This document shows, piece by piece, positions 41,461-51,572 of a stretch of DNA of 64,000 nucleotides. Every line of letters begins with the position of its first letter. The first letter of the stretch is position 1. Source of the DNA: Shinisaurus crocodilurus (lineage: Eukaryota > Chordata > Lepidosauria > Squamata > Shinisauridae); assembly GCA_021292165.1 (NCBI GenBank), contig CM037879.1, forward strand, positions 18,313,525 through 18,377,524, given 5' to 3'. The translations under genes and the position numbers were made by a program. Under the pieces are notes generated by a model, which saw nothing but the letters and a program-made list of their open reading frames with translations, had not been told where the DNA came from and did not search any database.

Positions 41461-41771
41461 ATCCACGTACTGGAGGAGTCGGGGCTCGACTTACCTCCAA
41501 TCCCAGGTAAGAGAAAGCACTTTACGTAATTGAAGCCAAATTTCCCCTCCCCCAATTTCCACCCACAGGGACTCAATAGACTTACATATAATTCGTCTTC
41601 AGTTATCGGGTTGGTAAGTCTTTCCGGACCCCATTGAAGCTATTACCCCAACCGTATATCTGGGCTGCAAACTTATGCACACGGACTTGTGAGCAAGCCC
41701 AGAGTAAACAAGTTATAGGGATCGGGCTACCTGAAAACAATGTGTAATTACTACATCGTCTGTGGATCGTG
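41461..41771. other. Unique stretch, no gene recognised
   Basis: A short MITE scrap at 41660-41720 ('gcaaacttatgcacacggac'). Nothing else. Confidence 0.35.
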
Positions 41772-41992
41772 ATGAGTTTATTTATTTATATCTCCCTTTC
41801 CTCCAAGGAGTTCGAGGCGGCTCACATTTTCCCGACACCCCCCCCCACTTTATCCTCACAACAACCCTGTCAGGTTGCTTCGGCTGAGAGACAGTGTCTG
41901 GCCCAAGATCGCCCAGTGATCAACATAGCTGCTTGGGGATTCGAACCTGGGTTTGCCCAGTCGTGGCTTGCCACTCTGACCGTTGCACCACC
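41772..41992 (-). mobile_element. tRNA-derived SINE, diverged
   Basis: The tail of TTTA units, 'tttatcctcacaacaaccct', 'gtctggcccaagatcgccca' and the head 'gaccgttgcaccacc' are in order on minus. Confidence 0.75.
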
Positions 41993-42169
41993 GTTCATGT
42001 ATATAAGAGGATCAAACGAGGAAAACGAATATTATTTGTTTGAAAGTCCCTATAAAGCCCATTCTAACCTGAACGGGAAAATGTATGTATTATGTGACAC
42101 ACTCCCTAGTATTCTGAAACACCCACACCCACCCACACACACACACAGACTTCAGTGTTAATCCGGACT

Positions 42170-42345
42170 GATTACGAGTGGAGTTTACTCTCAAATAAAG
42201 CCACAATCCTAGGCCGCGCGCTTATTTGAGAATAAACTCTATAACTGGGTGGAATTTCTTTTGAGTAATTATTTTTCTTTCCGCTGTTAGCCACTTTGTG
42301 TGTTGTATACTGAGAGGTGGGATATACATTCAGTCAGACAATCAA
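42170..42345. repeat. Palindromic MITE and LINE/SINE tail fragment
   Basis: 42172-42260 contains 'gtttactctcaaataaagcc' and its inverted partner 'cttatttgagaataaactct'. 42280-42340 ('actgagaggtgggatataca') is a short SINE/LINE 3' end. Confidence 0.5.
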
Positions 42346-42420
42346 TATTTGGCATGGGACATTAAAGCATCCCCAGTACAGCTAGATAAGAGGGAAGCCA
42401 TCCTCACCTACAGCTCCCGT

Positions 42421-42510
42421 GCAGTGCAATCCTATGCATTCTCACTTAGAAGTAAGCCCCATCGAGTTCAATGGGACTTGCTCCCAGATGTACACAAGAT
42501 TGCAGCCGTA
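42421..42510. repeat. Short palindromic MITE ('aagtaagtccc' family)
   Basis: 'gtgcaatcctatgcattctc', 'acttagaagtaagccccatc' and 'gggacttgctcccagatgta' form the arms, close to the apparent consensus. Confidence 0.75.
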
Positions 42511-42527
42511 AACTGTCTGTTTGCCTC

Positions 42528-42590
42528 CTGTTGGCAGCGGGTGGGGCGTTATTCTGAAGCTGTTGGCAGCGGTGGGGCGTTATTCTGAAG
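42528..42590 (+). repeat. Tandem duplication of about 32 bp
   Basis: Two consecutive copies starting ctgttggcagcgg and ending gttattctgaag (42528-42559 and 42560-42590), differing by one G. Confidence 0.9.
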
Positions 42591-42605
42591 TGGGTGTGTC
42601 TGTTT

Positions 42606-42822
42606 GCTTGTTACATTTATCTCTCCTTTTCCTCCCAAGAACCTAAGGCAGCCTACACGTTCCTCTCCATTTTATCTTCACAACAACCCTGTGAGGTAGC
42701 TTAGGCTGAGAGAGTCGGCCCAAAGTCACCCAGTGAGCTTCATGGCCAAGTGGGGGCTTGAACCCCAGGTCTCCCGCAGTTCCAGTCCAACACTCTAACC
42801 ACTACACCACACTGGCTCTCCA
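42606..42822 (-). mobile_element. tRNA-derived SINE (squamate type)
   Basis: 'ctccattttatcttcacaac', 'tcggcccaaagtcacccagt' and the head 'ctaaccactacaccacactg' on minus. A small deletion removes part of the central 'gtcactgactctcagcc' block. Confidence 0.8.
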
Positions 42823-43027
42823 CAGAGTTCCCTCAGTTTTAGGCAGAAGGGCGTAAAATTTTAGGGATGGCGTGGAGATGGGTTTAATTAAGTCCCAGTA
42901 CCTAATCCGACCTTGATTTCGAGTTCAGGACTTGGAATTCGCACAGTGGTGCAAGTGAGAGAAATGCTATTCCAGGTGTCGAAGTTTTGCGTGGTTTCAA
43001 ACGTGAAAGCCCCGGAAAGTCAGCTAA

Positions 43028-43152
43028 AGGCTCAATCCTATGCCTGTTCAGACAGAGAAAAAAAGTCCTACAAGCTCCCAGCATGCCCCTGCTAGCTGGG
43101 GCCTGCTGGGAGTTGTTGGACTTTTTTCTCTGTCTAAACAGGCATAGGATCG
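43028..43152. repeat. Palindromic MITE ('caatcct...' family)
   Basis: 'caatcctatgcctgttcaga' and 'gtctaaacaggcataggatc' are inverted ends; 'agctcccagcatgcccctgc' and 'gcctgctgggagttgttgga' inside. Confidence 0.8.
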
Positions 43153-43255
43153 CGCGCGCCCGAAGGGATCTTCCGCCACAGTTGCAATGCAATCCCTATC
43201 ATTGACTAAGAAGGCAGTTCCATCGGGATTTTGTTTACTCCGAAGTACCTAGAAC

Positions 43256-43368
43256 AGCCGTCCCTAGCCTGGTGCCCTCCAGATGTTTCCCTGTCCACTC
43301 TCATCATCCCTGTCCATTGGCCACACTGGCTGGGGCTGATGGGAGTTGCGATCCAAAACGTGGCGGAA
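43256..43368. mobile_element. Foldback hAT MITE
   Basis: 'agcctggtgccctccagatg', 'tgtccattggccacactggc' and 'gctgatgggagttgcgatcc'. The right end is degraded. Confidence 0.65.
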
Positions 43369-43659
43369 GTCTGGCATAGCAAACGTCAGTGCCTTAGCTC
43401 TCGTAACAGTTCCAAGCCCGGACGCTCAGCCTCAAAACTTGACTCAAAACGTTTGTGCGCTTCCAGTCTGTTTTCAGAAAAGAAAAGGTTTGTGCAGTGC
43501 AGTATTTCAAAGTGGAGAGTGCAACGACAGAGTAAAGGGTACGGAAATCTAAGCTTTTTCAGAACCACCCGGTACGATATCCCGCCTCCCCCCACCCCGC
43601 CTCCCCAGAAAGCGTCTCAGGGGCAGGGCATATTAAAGAAAAGAATAAATTTACAGGTG

Positions 43660-44080
43660 CAATCTTAGCCATATTCACTTGGAAGTAAGTCTCACTAGGT
43701 TCGATGAGACTTACTCCCTCCTAGTAAGGAGTACCCTTATCCTGCCGCAAACATGCGCGGACCTGAGCTCACCATCAGATCCAAGAGTCCAGGAAAGCTT
43801 AGGACACCATAAGAATAAATCCCAAAATAGTGTAATCCTATGCATATCTACTCAGAAGTAAGCCGCCTTTGAGTTCAATGGCGAGTCAGCCCCACTGAAC
43901 CCAATAGTACTTACCTCTGAGTAGACATGCATAGGATGGCACAGTAAGTCTTCTAGGCGGCCCCACAAGACTCTCTTTTTGCTTTGTTTTTGCTGTAACA
44001 GACTGAACAGTGCAATCCTGTACATCTCTGTTCAGAAGTAAATGCCAATGAGTTAAGTGGGTATAGAATTGCAGCCGTAA
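43660..44080. repeat. Three short palindromic MITE copies
   Basis: Copies at about 43660-43742 ('cacttggaagtaagtctcac'), 43832-43942 ('atctactcagaagtaagccg', 'gtagacatgcataggatggc') and 44011-44078 ('atctctgttcagaagtaaat'). Confidence 0.65.
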
Positions 44081-44224
44081 CATGGCTACTTCTGTACGAT
44101 AAACTCGACTTGTTGGGGCGCTGTCCCTTGTCCACGGAGTACCCCTCTATCAGAGCTGCTATACATTTGTTGGTTCTGCAGCCAGTTGTAGTTTAGAGAT
44201 TGGTGCCTTCTTGATACAGAAGTC

Positions 44225-44478
44225 TTGTAAGACATCATCATCATCAAGACAGATTTTCACTTTTCAGCTGACGTTGAAGTAGGTTTTAACAGGTAGGTGC
44301 TGTTTATTTCTTTCGCTTTTCTTTATTGGTGAGCTTTTAATTGATTTGCTTTTGGTGCTTTAATTATAATTTTGTACTATCGTATATTGCATTGTTGTTA
44401 GCTGCCTTGAGCACTATTTACAGTGGAAAGGCGGGATATACATTAAACAAGATAAATAAATGAATAAATAAATATTAA
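44225..44478 (+). repeat. LINE 3'-end fragment
   Basis: 'gttgttagctgccttgagca' and 'ggaaaggcgggatatacatt', with AAAT repeats at the end, are typical of the 3' end of a squamate LINE or its partner SINE. No coding sequence remains. Confidence 0.5.
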
Positions 44479-44520
44479 TTATTCCACGCACATGCATCGA
44501 TTTTCTTATGGAGGGGGGGG

Positions 44521-44615
44521 GGTCGCAGCTCCTGGGCAGAGCACCTGCGTGCATGCAGAAGGTCTCCTGCATCAATCCCCAATAGCGCCTGTTGAAAAGG
44601 TTCCGGTGATGGGGG
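44521..44615 (+). mobile_element. Second tRNA-SINE family, degraded head
   Basis: 'gtcgcagctcctgggcagag', 'gcatgcagaaggtctcctgc' and 'atcaatccccaatagcgcc' follow the tRNA-like head with many changes. Confidence 0.5.
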
Positions 44616-44671
44616 GTGGGGGCGCGGGAAGGAGGAGAGGAAATACCCTATGGAGATCCTGGAGCAGTGGA

Positions 44672-44800
44672 GCAGCCTTCCCCAACCTGGTACCCGGCGG
44701 ATGTTTCGGACTACAACTCCCATCAGCCCCAGTCGACATGGTCAATGGGTTAGGAACTCTGGGACTTGTAGTCCCAAACATCTGGAGGGCACCAGGCTGG
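44672..44800. mobile_element. Foldback hAT MITE
   Basis: 'cagccttccccaacctggta', 'ggactacaactcccatcagc' and 'aacatctggagggcaccagg'. The right terminus has a changed end. Confidence 0.75.
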
Positions 44801-44837
44801 GATAAGATGCCCTGGAAAACTGCCGTCCATTTGAGCA

Positions 44838-44948
44838 GAAGTAGCCGAGACTGTTGTGAGGATAAAATGGAGAGGAGGAGGATCATGTACGCCGCCTTGG
44901 GCTCCTTGGAGGAAAGGCGGAATATAAAGGTAACAGCTAAATAAATAG
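44838..44948 (+). mobile_element. tRNA-derived SINE, 3' half only
   Basis: 'ctgttgtgaggataaaatgg' to 'cttgggctccttggaggaaa' with an AAAT-like tail. The tRNA head is absent. Confidence 0.75.
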
Positions 44949-45170
44949 ATGGAAAAACGATCTGAGTGGCAGCTTCCTGTGGCCCTAAGACGGTGCAGGT
45001 CGGGCTCCCAAGCCATGCTCACCTTCAACAAGGTTGCTGTGTATCCTGTTTAACCCTTTCTGCTCTTGGCCTATGTCTCCTACCGGCCTTGAACCAACTG
45101 AAGTTCTCTCTTCAGGCCTTTGATAATATCAGTATTAGATCTGCCACTCCGCTGCAGAGCAGTCAGTTCC

Positions 45171-45176
<6 letters not shown>

Positions 45177-45231
<55 letters not shown>
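45177..45231 (+). repeat. (CT)n(CA)n compound microsatellite
   Basis: About 13 CT units directly followed by about 14 CA units. Confidence 0.97.
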
Positions 45232-45233
<2 letters not shown>

Positions 45234-45799
45234 CTCCCCAAGTCGCCCTTCCTTCCTTCCTTCTCCCTATTGATTGCGCTCTATCCAAACAGGGCGAAGA
45301 GACGAGAATCGTATTGGACAGACGCTGCTCACTCGTGAATAACGGGTTCAGTGCCTATGCCGGCTCTCGCCATTATCCTGTAAGTTAATATTGAGTAGCA
45401 ATAGCTGTCTAAATAGCAAAATCTTTCGAGAGGGGGAAAGCACAGCGATGACCCCTTTCCAGCTGACCTTGAGAAATTGCACTTTGGAAACGAGGACATA
45501 AACAAACAAAAAATAAAAAGTGGGAGTGTTTGAGAAGCGTGGGAGGCTGTGGATGGGGCCTTCCTTGAAGTCTATTTCCACTTGCAAAGCGATTTTAAGC
45601 ATGTTTAAAAACAAAACAAAACTCAGTATCCCCCAAACACTTCTCTTCGGGAGGGAGTTCCAAAGGGGTGGTTTATGCTACCAGTTCCTCCCCCCCCCCA
45701 ACCCAAACAAGAACCACAACATGGCAGACAATACCTCAGTGCCAAAAGGAAACCATCTTCTTCTGGTCCACTCTGTCCCAGGCAGCATTCACAGAAGAG
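45232..45799. other. Unique stretch, no gene recognised
   Basis: C-run at 45690. Short frames without domains. Confidence 0.35.
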
Positions 45800-46195
45800 C
45801 CAGCAGTGGCGTAGTGGTTATAGTGTTGGACTAGGACTGTGTGGATCTAGAATTGGCCTCCACAGTCACTTACTAGAGTCTACACAATCTTCTTTAGAAT
45901 TTTCTCCTTTTATCCTGGAAGACAATCTTACTCGGTCACCAGTGATCGCCTGATGATGATGATGATGATGATGATGGACTAGGACTCAGGAGATCCGGGT
46001 TCTAGTCCCCACTCGGCCAGGAAGCTCACTGGGTGACTTCGGGCCAGTCACTGACTCTCAGCCTAACCTACCTCACAGGATTGGTGTGAGGATAAACTGG
46101 AGAGGAGGAGAAGGATTATGTAAACTGCCTTAGGTTCCTTGCAGGAAAAGAAGGCGGGATGTAAATATAAATATAAGTTAATAATAATAAATAAA
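45800..46195 (+). mobile_element. tRNA-derived SINE interrupted by LINE tail
   Basis: The head 'cagtggcgtagtggttatag' stops at 45838 and the SINE resumes at 45976 with 'ggactaggactcaggagatc', continuing to 'ccttgcaggaaaagaaggcg' and an AATA-rich tail. Confidence 0.85.
45839..45975 (+). mobile_element. 5'-truncated LINE 3' end inserted in SINE
   Basis: Matches 32767-32896 of the LINE at 31.1 kb, starting 'gtgtggatctagaattggcc', lacking about 11 bp near the stop codon and ending in an extended GATGAT tail. The 11-bp duplication ggactaggact flanks it (45828-45838 and 45976-45986), proving insertion by target-primed reverse transcription. Confidence 0.92.
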
Positions 46196-46667
46196 AGCGA
46201 ACCTGGTTGCCAGAAAATGTTCTATCAATGTTCGAAGAAACCTCGTGCTTTGTGACTTTTACTGGAGGGGAAAGACTCATGAGTATTCAGACCAGTTCTG
46301 CCCCCTTCCTTTCATTAGCTCGCATTTCCCAGCACAATGAACTGGGGAGGCGTCGTCTCATGAACACCGAAGGACCTATTCTGGATCGAGTGCAGAGTGG
46401 CGCTGCACTCCGGAAAGAAGTCATCTCCTGGGAAAGAAGACCTGGAGGTTTCAGTAGGACTTCGGGGGCAGGAGGGAAAGTTGGCTCCAAAATGAGGCCC
46501 AAGGAAACAGGAGTAGACCAAATAGTATATCCTGCTAGGACCGCTCACTGTGGGTGTTGCCGGCGATCCTATCGGAGACCTCCTCATACCCTAGATGTCT
46601 TTTGTCTGAAAGATGATGCAACAGATTTAATTATGAAAGGGGGACGTGGTCTGTATAAACCTGCCTT
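46196..46667. other. Unique stretch, no gene recognised
   Basis: The plus frame 46207-46776 (189 codons) runs through unique DNA into a foldback MITE at its C-terminal end and shows no known domain, so it is not called a gene. Confidence 0.4.
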
Positions 46668-46776
46668 TCCCCAACCCGGAGCTCTCCAGATGTTTTGGAC
46701 TACAACTCCCAGCATTCCTGGCCATTGGTTAAGCTGGCTGGGGCTGGTGGGAGATCCCCAGATTTGGGAAGGCTGA
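46668..46776. mobile_element. Foldback hAT MITE
   Basis: 'cctttccccaacccggagct', 'ggactacaactcccagcatt' and a shortened right arm 'gatttgggaaggctg'. Confidence 0.7.
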
Positions 46777-46956
46777 TATAAATTGTTATATCCTTCTAGG
46801 ACAGGAGGTTATATATACTTATCTATAAGTACTTATTGATCGACTGCTACAGAGAACCCCGTTCTATTATCTTTGTGGTGCCACTTTCCTTGCTGTCCTT
46901 CCATTGGTCTATATAGCGCAGTACTGTGTGTTCTGACTGGCTCCAACTCTCTAGGG

Positions 46957-47095
46957 CAGGGATCTCCTACCTTTAGGTCCCCAGAACTTGCTGGCCTACA
47001 GCTCCCAGCATGCCCAGCCAGCATGGCTAATATGGCAAGGGATTCTGGGATGGCAAGTCCAGCAATATCTGGGGACCCAAGGTTGGAGAGCCCTG
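46957..47095. mobile_element. Foldback hAT MITE with perfect 8-bp duplication
   Basis: 139 bp, CAGGGATCTCC to GGAGAGCCCTG, with 'cctacagctcccagcatgcc' inside. Perfect 8-bp flanks ctctaggg at 46949-46956 and 47096-47103. This copy places the foldback family in hAT. Confidence 0.9.
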
Positions 47096-47103
47096 CTCTA
47101 GGG

Positions 47104-47575
47104 TCTGAGGCATATTCACCCCTTGTTTTCCTTTCCGTTCCTTCCCCTTCTCTAGTTTGCTGTATTTGCCTTTTCTTCCTTTTGGTACCACCTTCCACAC
47201 ACATATTGCTCAGGTTTAGACTGCATATTCTTTGGTGTCATTTGCGTAAGTAGTCTGTAAAGCACCATGTGCACAATGATGCTATAGATTAATAATACTA
47301 AAATATATATCCCCCCCTCTACTTGAGTGTTTGTTTGTTTTGGAATGCATGTGCAATACAACTTTCTCCTGGATAACACCCTGGAGATCACCATATGTAG
47401 AGATGCACAAATATGGATTATACATGTAGATCTCACAGTAGGCTAATGTTACAAATGTCACAATATGGACAAGAAGCCTGCTTATTATTTTGTGACTTTT
47501 TACCTGGTCCTAATCAAGGTATGATTGTGCTGTAATTTCTAGATTGATTTATTTATTTTTAATGGAGCAATACAG
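47104..47575. other. Unique stretch, no gene recognised
   Basis: No gene or repeat recognised. Confidence 0.35.
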
Positions 47576-47690
47576 CTATTTATTTATTTATTACTTTTCT
47601 ATACTGCCCAATAGCAGAAGCTCTCAGGGTGGTTCACAACAATTAAAACCTTAAAATACAACATAAAATACACTATTAAAGTAAACTACT
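47576..47690 (-). repeat. LINE/SINE 3'-end fragment
   Basis: TTTA repeats, then 'ctatactgcccaatagcaga' and 'ctctcagggtggttcacaac'; related to 16608-16800. The tail is on the left, so sense is minus. Confidence 0.5.
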
Positions 47691-47937
47691 CCAGTGTGGC
47701 TTGGTGGTGAGAGTGTTCGACTAGGACCCGGGATATCCGGGTTCTATTCCCCGCTCTCGGCCATGAAACTCACTGGGTGACTTTGGGCCAGTCACTGACT
47801 CTCAGCCTAACCTACCTCACAGGGTTGTTGTGAGGATAAAATGGAGAGGAGGAGGAGGATTATGTAAGTCGCCTTGGGTTCCTTGCAGGAAAAAAGGTGT
47901 GGTATATAAATATAATAAATAAATAAATAAATAAAAG
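47690..47937 (+). mobile_element. tRNA-derived SINE (squamate type), near consensus
   Basis: 'ccagtgtggcttggtggtga', 'gggttctattccccgc', 'tgactttgggccagtcactg', 'gttgttgtgaggataaaatg' and the end 'gtcgccttgggttccttgca' with AAAT repeats. One of the best preserved copies. Confidence 0.9.
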
Positions 47938-48169
47938 TAAGGCTACCACTTACTTTACAGGTAGATGTGAGACATATTGTTACTCAATATTTACCAATGT
48001 GGTAAATAGTACAGCTCATTATGGCTGAGGGGGTTGAAATGCTGAAGAGTGAGAAAAGGGAGGGAAATTATTGGGGGGGGGGGGACATGTCTGGTTTCAT
48101 GGAGACACCAGAAGCTGATCTGCAGAAAAGCTAAGAAGAGTTTTTTACACTGGTTGACTAAAATGCCCC
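47938..48169. other. Short unique stretch
   Basis: G-run at 48072. No gene recognised. Confidence 0.35.
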
Positions 48170-48418
48170 AATGCCAACAAGAAGGATGGAGGAGAAGGCT
48201 ATCAATGGCTACTAGTCTAGATGCCTATATGCTACCTCCAGTATCAGAGGCAGTATGCTTCTGTACACCAGTTGCTGGGGAACACGGGCAGGAGGGTGCT
48301 GTTACACTCACATCCTACTTGTGGGATCCAGTGGGCAGCTGGCCGACCACGGTGTGAAAGGATGCTGGACTAGATGGACCCCAGGTCTGATCTAGCATGG
48401 CTCTTCTTCTGTTTTAGG
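48170..48418 (+). mobile_element. CR1-type LINE 3' fragment, plus orientation
   Basis: Reverse complement of the segment at 48420-48545: 'ctggactagatggaccccag' and 'ctgatctagcatggctcttc' end it. It points towards the next fragment. Confidence 0.6.
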
Positions 48419-48419
48419 A

Positions 48420-49000
48420 TATGAATGCAATATCACGCTCCCACTCATGTTCCCTAGTACAGTAGCTGGTACTGAGAGAAATACTGCCCTGCCCCCTGAT
48501 ATTGGAGGTAATATATGGCCATGAAGACTAGTAGTAGCCATCGATAGCCTTCTGCTATTAATGTGTCTCATCCCCTTTAAAAGCCAACCAAGTTGGTGGC
48601 CATCACTATATCCTGTGGCAGCAAATGCCACAGTTTAACCAGCAACTGTGTGAATAAGTAGTTCCTTTTATCCGTCCTGAATCTTTCACCATTCAGCTTC
48701 CTGGGATGACTCCCATGTTCTAATATTATGAGAGAGGGAGAAAAACCTTTCTCTGTCCACTTTCTCCACACCATGCATAATTTTGTACTCCTCAATCGTG
48801 ACTCCCCTTCACTCACCTTTTCTCTAAGCTAAACAGTCCCAGGTGTTTTAACCTTTCATTATAGGGGAGCTACTCCAGCCCGTTGATCATTTGGGTTGCT
48901 GTTTTCTGCCCCCTTTCCAACCCTACAATATCCTTTTTGAGGTGCAGTCACCAGAACTGTACACTGCCCTCGAAGTGGGGTAGGTCACACCATAGATTTG
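48420..49000 (-). pseudogene. CR1-type LINE, C-terminal coding remnant
   Basis: Conceptual translation of the minus strand from about 48960 downward gives GSVQFW, LKKDIVGLERGQKTATQMI, then LPYNERLKHLGLFSLEKR, the conserved end of CR1 ORF2 just after the reverse transcriptase domain. Several stops interrupt it. The remaining part to 48420 is the 3' untranslated region. It was a reverse transcriptase-endonuclease protein of a CR1 LINE; the rest is truncated, and the gene is dead. Confidence 0.8.
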
Positions 49001-49008
49001 CATAAACC

Positions 49009-49178
49009 CGCAATCTTATACATGTCTACTCAGGAGTCAGTTCCACTGAGTTCAATGCGACTTACTCCGTCCCAGGTAAGTAGATATAGGATTGCACCCT
49101 AACGCACTTCCCTGAGAGTAAGCCCCATTGAAGGGGAACTGCTTTCTGAGTAGACATGTATAGGATTGCGCTGTTAAT
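49009..49178. repeat. Two short palindromic MITE copies in tandem
   Basis: 'tacatgtctactcaggagtc' with 'gtaagtagatataggattgc', then 'cttccctgagagtaagcccc' with 'gtagacatgtataggattgc'. Confidence 0.7.
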
Positions 49179-49989
49179 CAGCAAAGATTAGGTTAAATCC
49201 GTCCAACCATCTAATTGCGTAGGGAGCGTCTTCCCCTAACCCTCCCACGGTTCACCGTCTTTCCATGAAAACGGAGCCTGGAAAGCAGAGAAGTAATGCT
49301 GACGCTCCCCCTCTACTTCCGGGAAGTTCCAAATTTGCAGTGAAATGGACGCCCCGCCCCAAAGGTCATGTAAGGCAAAGCACCGATTTCCCGCTCTGGC
49401 GGTTGCGTGTCAACCGAGCTTGGGAACCTGATGAAGAGGGTGGGGGTGGACCTGCTCACACGTCGGGGGAAGGGCGTAAACCCGTCTGGAAGGAAATGTC
49501 CTAACTCAGCCACCATCCAAAGGAGGAAAACATGAGTCTAGAGAACAACACCAAGGGTTTCATCTGGGCTGGATTTAACCGTGACCTTTAATAGGCTACA
49601 GCGCAGCTTGCCTGCCAGGCAAGGTGGAATTTTGCCAGAGTTTCCCCACTGCACAGCCCGCTCAAGGCTGCTGCTCTGTCTTCACAAGGCAGGGGAGGAC
49701 GGGCCGCTTTTCTTGGAGCTGAAACAATCGAATTATGTTCGTCTCTCCTTTATCTGCTCCCTTATGATCGGGATTCTTCCCTTAATTTCCTGTGTCTTGT
49801 AAACTGCAAGCCTGGCAGATGGAGCGTTAGGACCTGCTGCCCTCGTGTCCTGCGCATAACACCCTATTGCTTAAGAAGTGCCGCCTACTAGCTTATATAT
49901 TGAGCGGGTTTAGGTGGCACCAGGGGGAGCGAGCACCAGGAATATAAGGGGATGAAAAGAAGATGGGAAAGCTGTAGGGACCTACCAGG
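49179..49989. other. Moderately GC-rich unique stretch
   Basis: 49200-49520 is richer in CpG than its surroundings. Short frames only. No gene assigned. Confidence 0.35.
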
Positions 49990-50320
49990 GTGGACAACCT
50001 GTCTCTCCCCCCCCCCCCAGATGTGTTGGACTACAACTTCCATCATACCCATCCAGCATGACCAATGTTCAGGGATCAGGGAGGGACTGTGGCTCAGTGG
50101 TAGCGCACGTGCTTTGCATGCAGAAGGTCCCAGGTTCAATTCCTGGTATCTCCACGTAGGGCTAGGAAGGAAACCTGCCTGAAAACCTGGAGAGCCACTG
50201 TTCCGTCAATACTGAGCTAGATGGTCCACTCGTCTGACTCCGTATAAGGCAGCTTCCTATGTTCCTATTTTGGGTGTTGTAGTCCGAAACATCTGGAGGG
50301 TGCCAGGCTGGAGAAGGATG
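49990..50320. mobile_element. Foldback hAT MITE split by a SINE
   Basis: Left arm 49990-50077 ('cagatgtgttggactacaac', 'catccagcatgaccaatgtt'), right arm 50264-50320 ('gttgtagtccgaaacatctg', 'gagggtgccaggctggagaa'). The SINE lies between them. Confidence 0.75.
50080..50263 (+). mobile_element. Second tRNA-SINE family, full length
   Basis: The head 'gggactgtggctcagtggta' to 'caggttcaattcctgg' is a good tRNA-like polymerase III promoter; the body ends 'ggcagcttcctatgttccta'. Inserted into a foldback element. Confidence 0.87.
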
Positions 50321-50563
50321 GTCTAGAACTAAAGTCTCAGGCCTCCACAGCTAAACTGGTTCTTCCCACCATAGACTTGCATGGACAATGCTTTCATTTC
50401 CGAAAGAAAGGTGCCAAGACTTCTCACCAGGAAGATCTTTTTAAATCTGGAATCCCAGGTGAGGGCTTTCCCGGGGAAAGGGTCTCTGCACATGCCCAGA
50501 AACACTGCCTTCTGTATCATCACTGTTTGTAATCCACAGAAGTTCTGGCATGGCAAAATGGAT

Positions 50564-50591
50564 ACACACACACACACACACACACACACAC
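50564..50591 (+). repeat. (AC)n microsatellite
   Basis: About 14 AC units. Confidence 0.97.
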
Positions 50592-51336
50592 TGGATTAAG
50601 CCTGGGCAAGTTTAAAGTGACCCCTGGTGCATTACTAAAATAACTGTCACTGCATGGAAAACTTTTCGAGAAGAGGTTTCTTTTGGAATGTTCTCTTTAA
50701 GAAAAGTTTCCTATTGGACACTTTCTCCAACATTTTCTTCATGATATTATCTCTATCTTAGCACACTTTCGCCCTCTTTTTACGCACACTTACTCAGCAG
50801 TATGTTCCGCGGGGGGCTTAGGACTGCGGCTTCGAGTTCCCCTCAAATCAGTGCCATTCGTGGCTGGTTCACACATGCATCTTTTTCAAGACTGGAAACA
50901 CCAAGAGATGAACGCACATGTGAATGAGCCACCACCGCAGACACATCGACACAGACAGAGTGATCCTGTCACTTCCTTTCCAGTCCACACATTCAACCTG
51001 CAATCCCAATCCCATAGGCACTTTACCAGGGAGTCTGGCCCATTGGATTCAGTGGGACTTACTTCTGAGTATACATGTATAGGATTGCACTGTCAGTGAT
51101 CAACTGGGCAATCATCAAGGGTGGAGAAACGAAGTGAGGCCCATAGGTATGTGAATTGTGAATTAGCCTTAGCGCCCATGTAAATGCATCTAAAATCGGA
51201 GTTAGATGCGGTGCCTCAGGCAGCTGATTTTGGGTATCATGAAAGGGCAACATATTGTTACTTACTTAAATTTATTCTGACTGTATTTTATTTTTTTTAC
51301 TCCCAGAGAGAGGCGCTTGCGGGAATTTCTGCAAGT
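50592..51336. other. Unique stretch with one palindromic MITE
   Basis: 50998-51092 is an 'aagtaagtccc' copy ('cagtgggacttacttctgag', 'tacatgtataggattgcac'), with a partial at 50780-50830. No gene recognised. Confidence 0.45.
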
Positions 51337-51572
51337 CTCCCAACCTGGAGTCCTCGAGATGTTCTGGACTACAACTCTCATCATCCCCAGCCATACAAAT
51401 GTAGCCGAGGTGGAGCTCATTGAGAGCAAGAGGAAGCGGAGATCCAGAATCCGTGACCCAACCCGGTGCCCTCCAAATGTGTCGGAATGCAACTCCCACC
51501 ATCCATATGCTGGCTGGGAATGATGGGGGTTGTTGACCAGCACATCTGGAAGGCGCCGGGTTGCGGGGAGGA
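51337..51572. mobile_element. Two foldback hAT MITEs
   Basis: A left-arm-only copy at 51337-51410 ('ctcccaacctggagtcctcg') and a complete palindrome at 51460-51572 ('cccggtgccctccaaatgtg', 'acatctggaaggcgccgggt'). Confidence 0.7.

Noticed and set aside
45120..45338. Possible CRISPR or other ordered array in the CT/CA region
   Set aside because: It is a plain compound microsatellite in eukaryotic DNA, with no repeat-spacer pattern.
46207..46776. 189-codon plus frame
   Set aside because: Its C-terminal third is a foldback MITE and the rest has no recognisable domain, so coding is unlikely.
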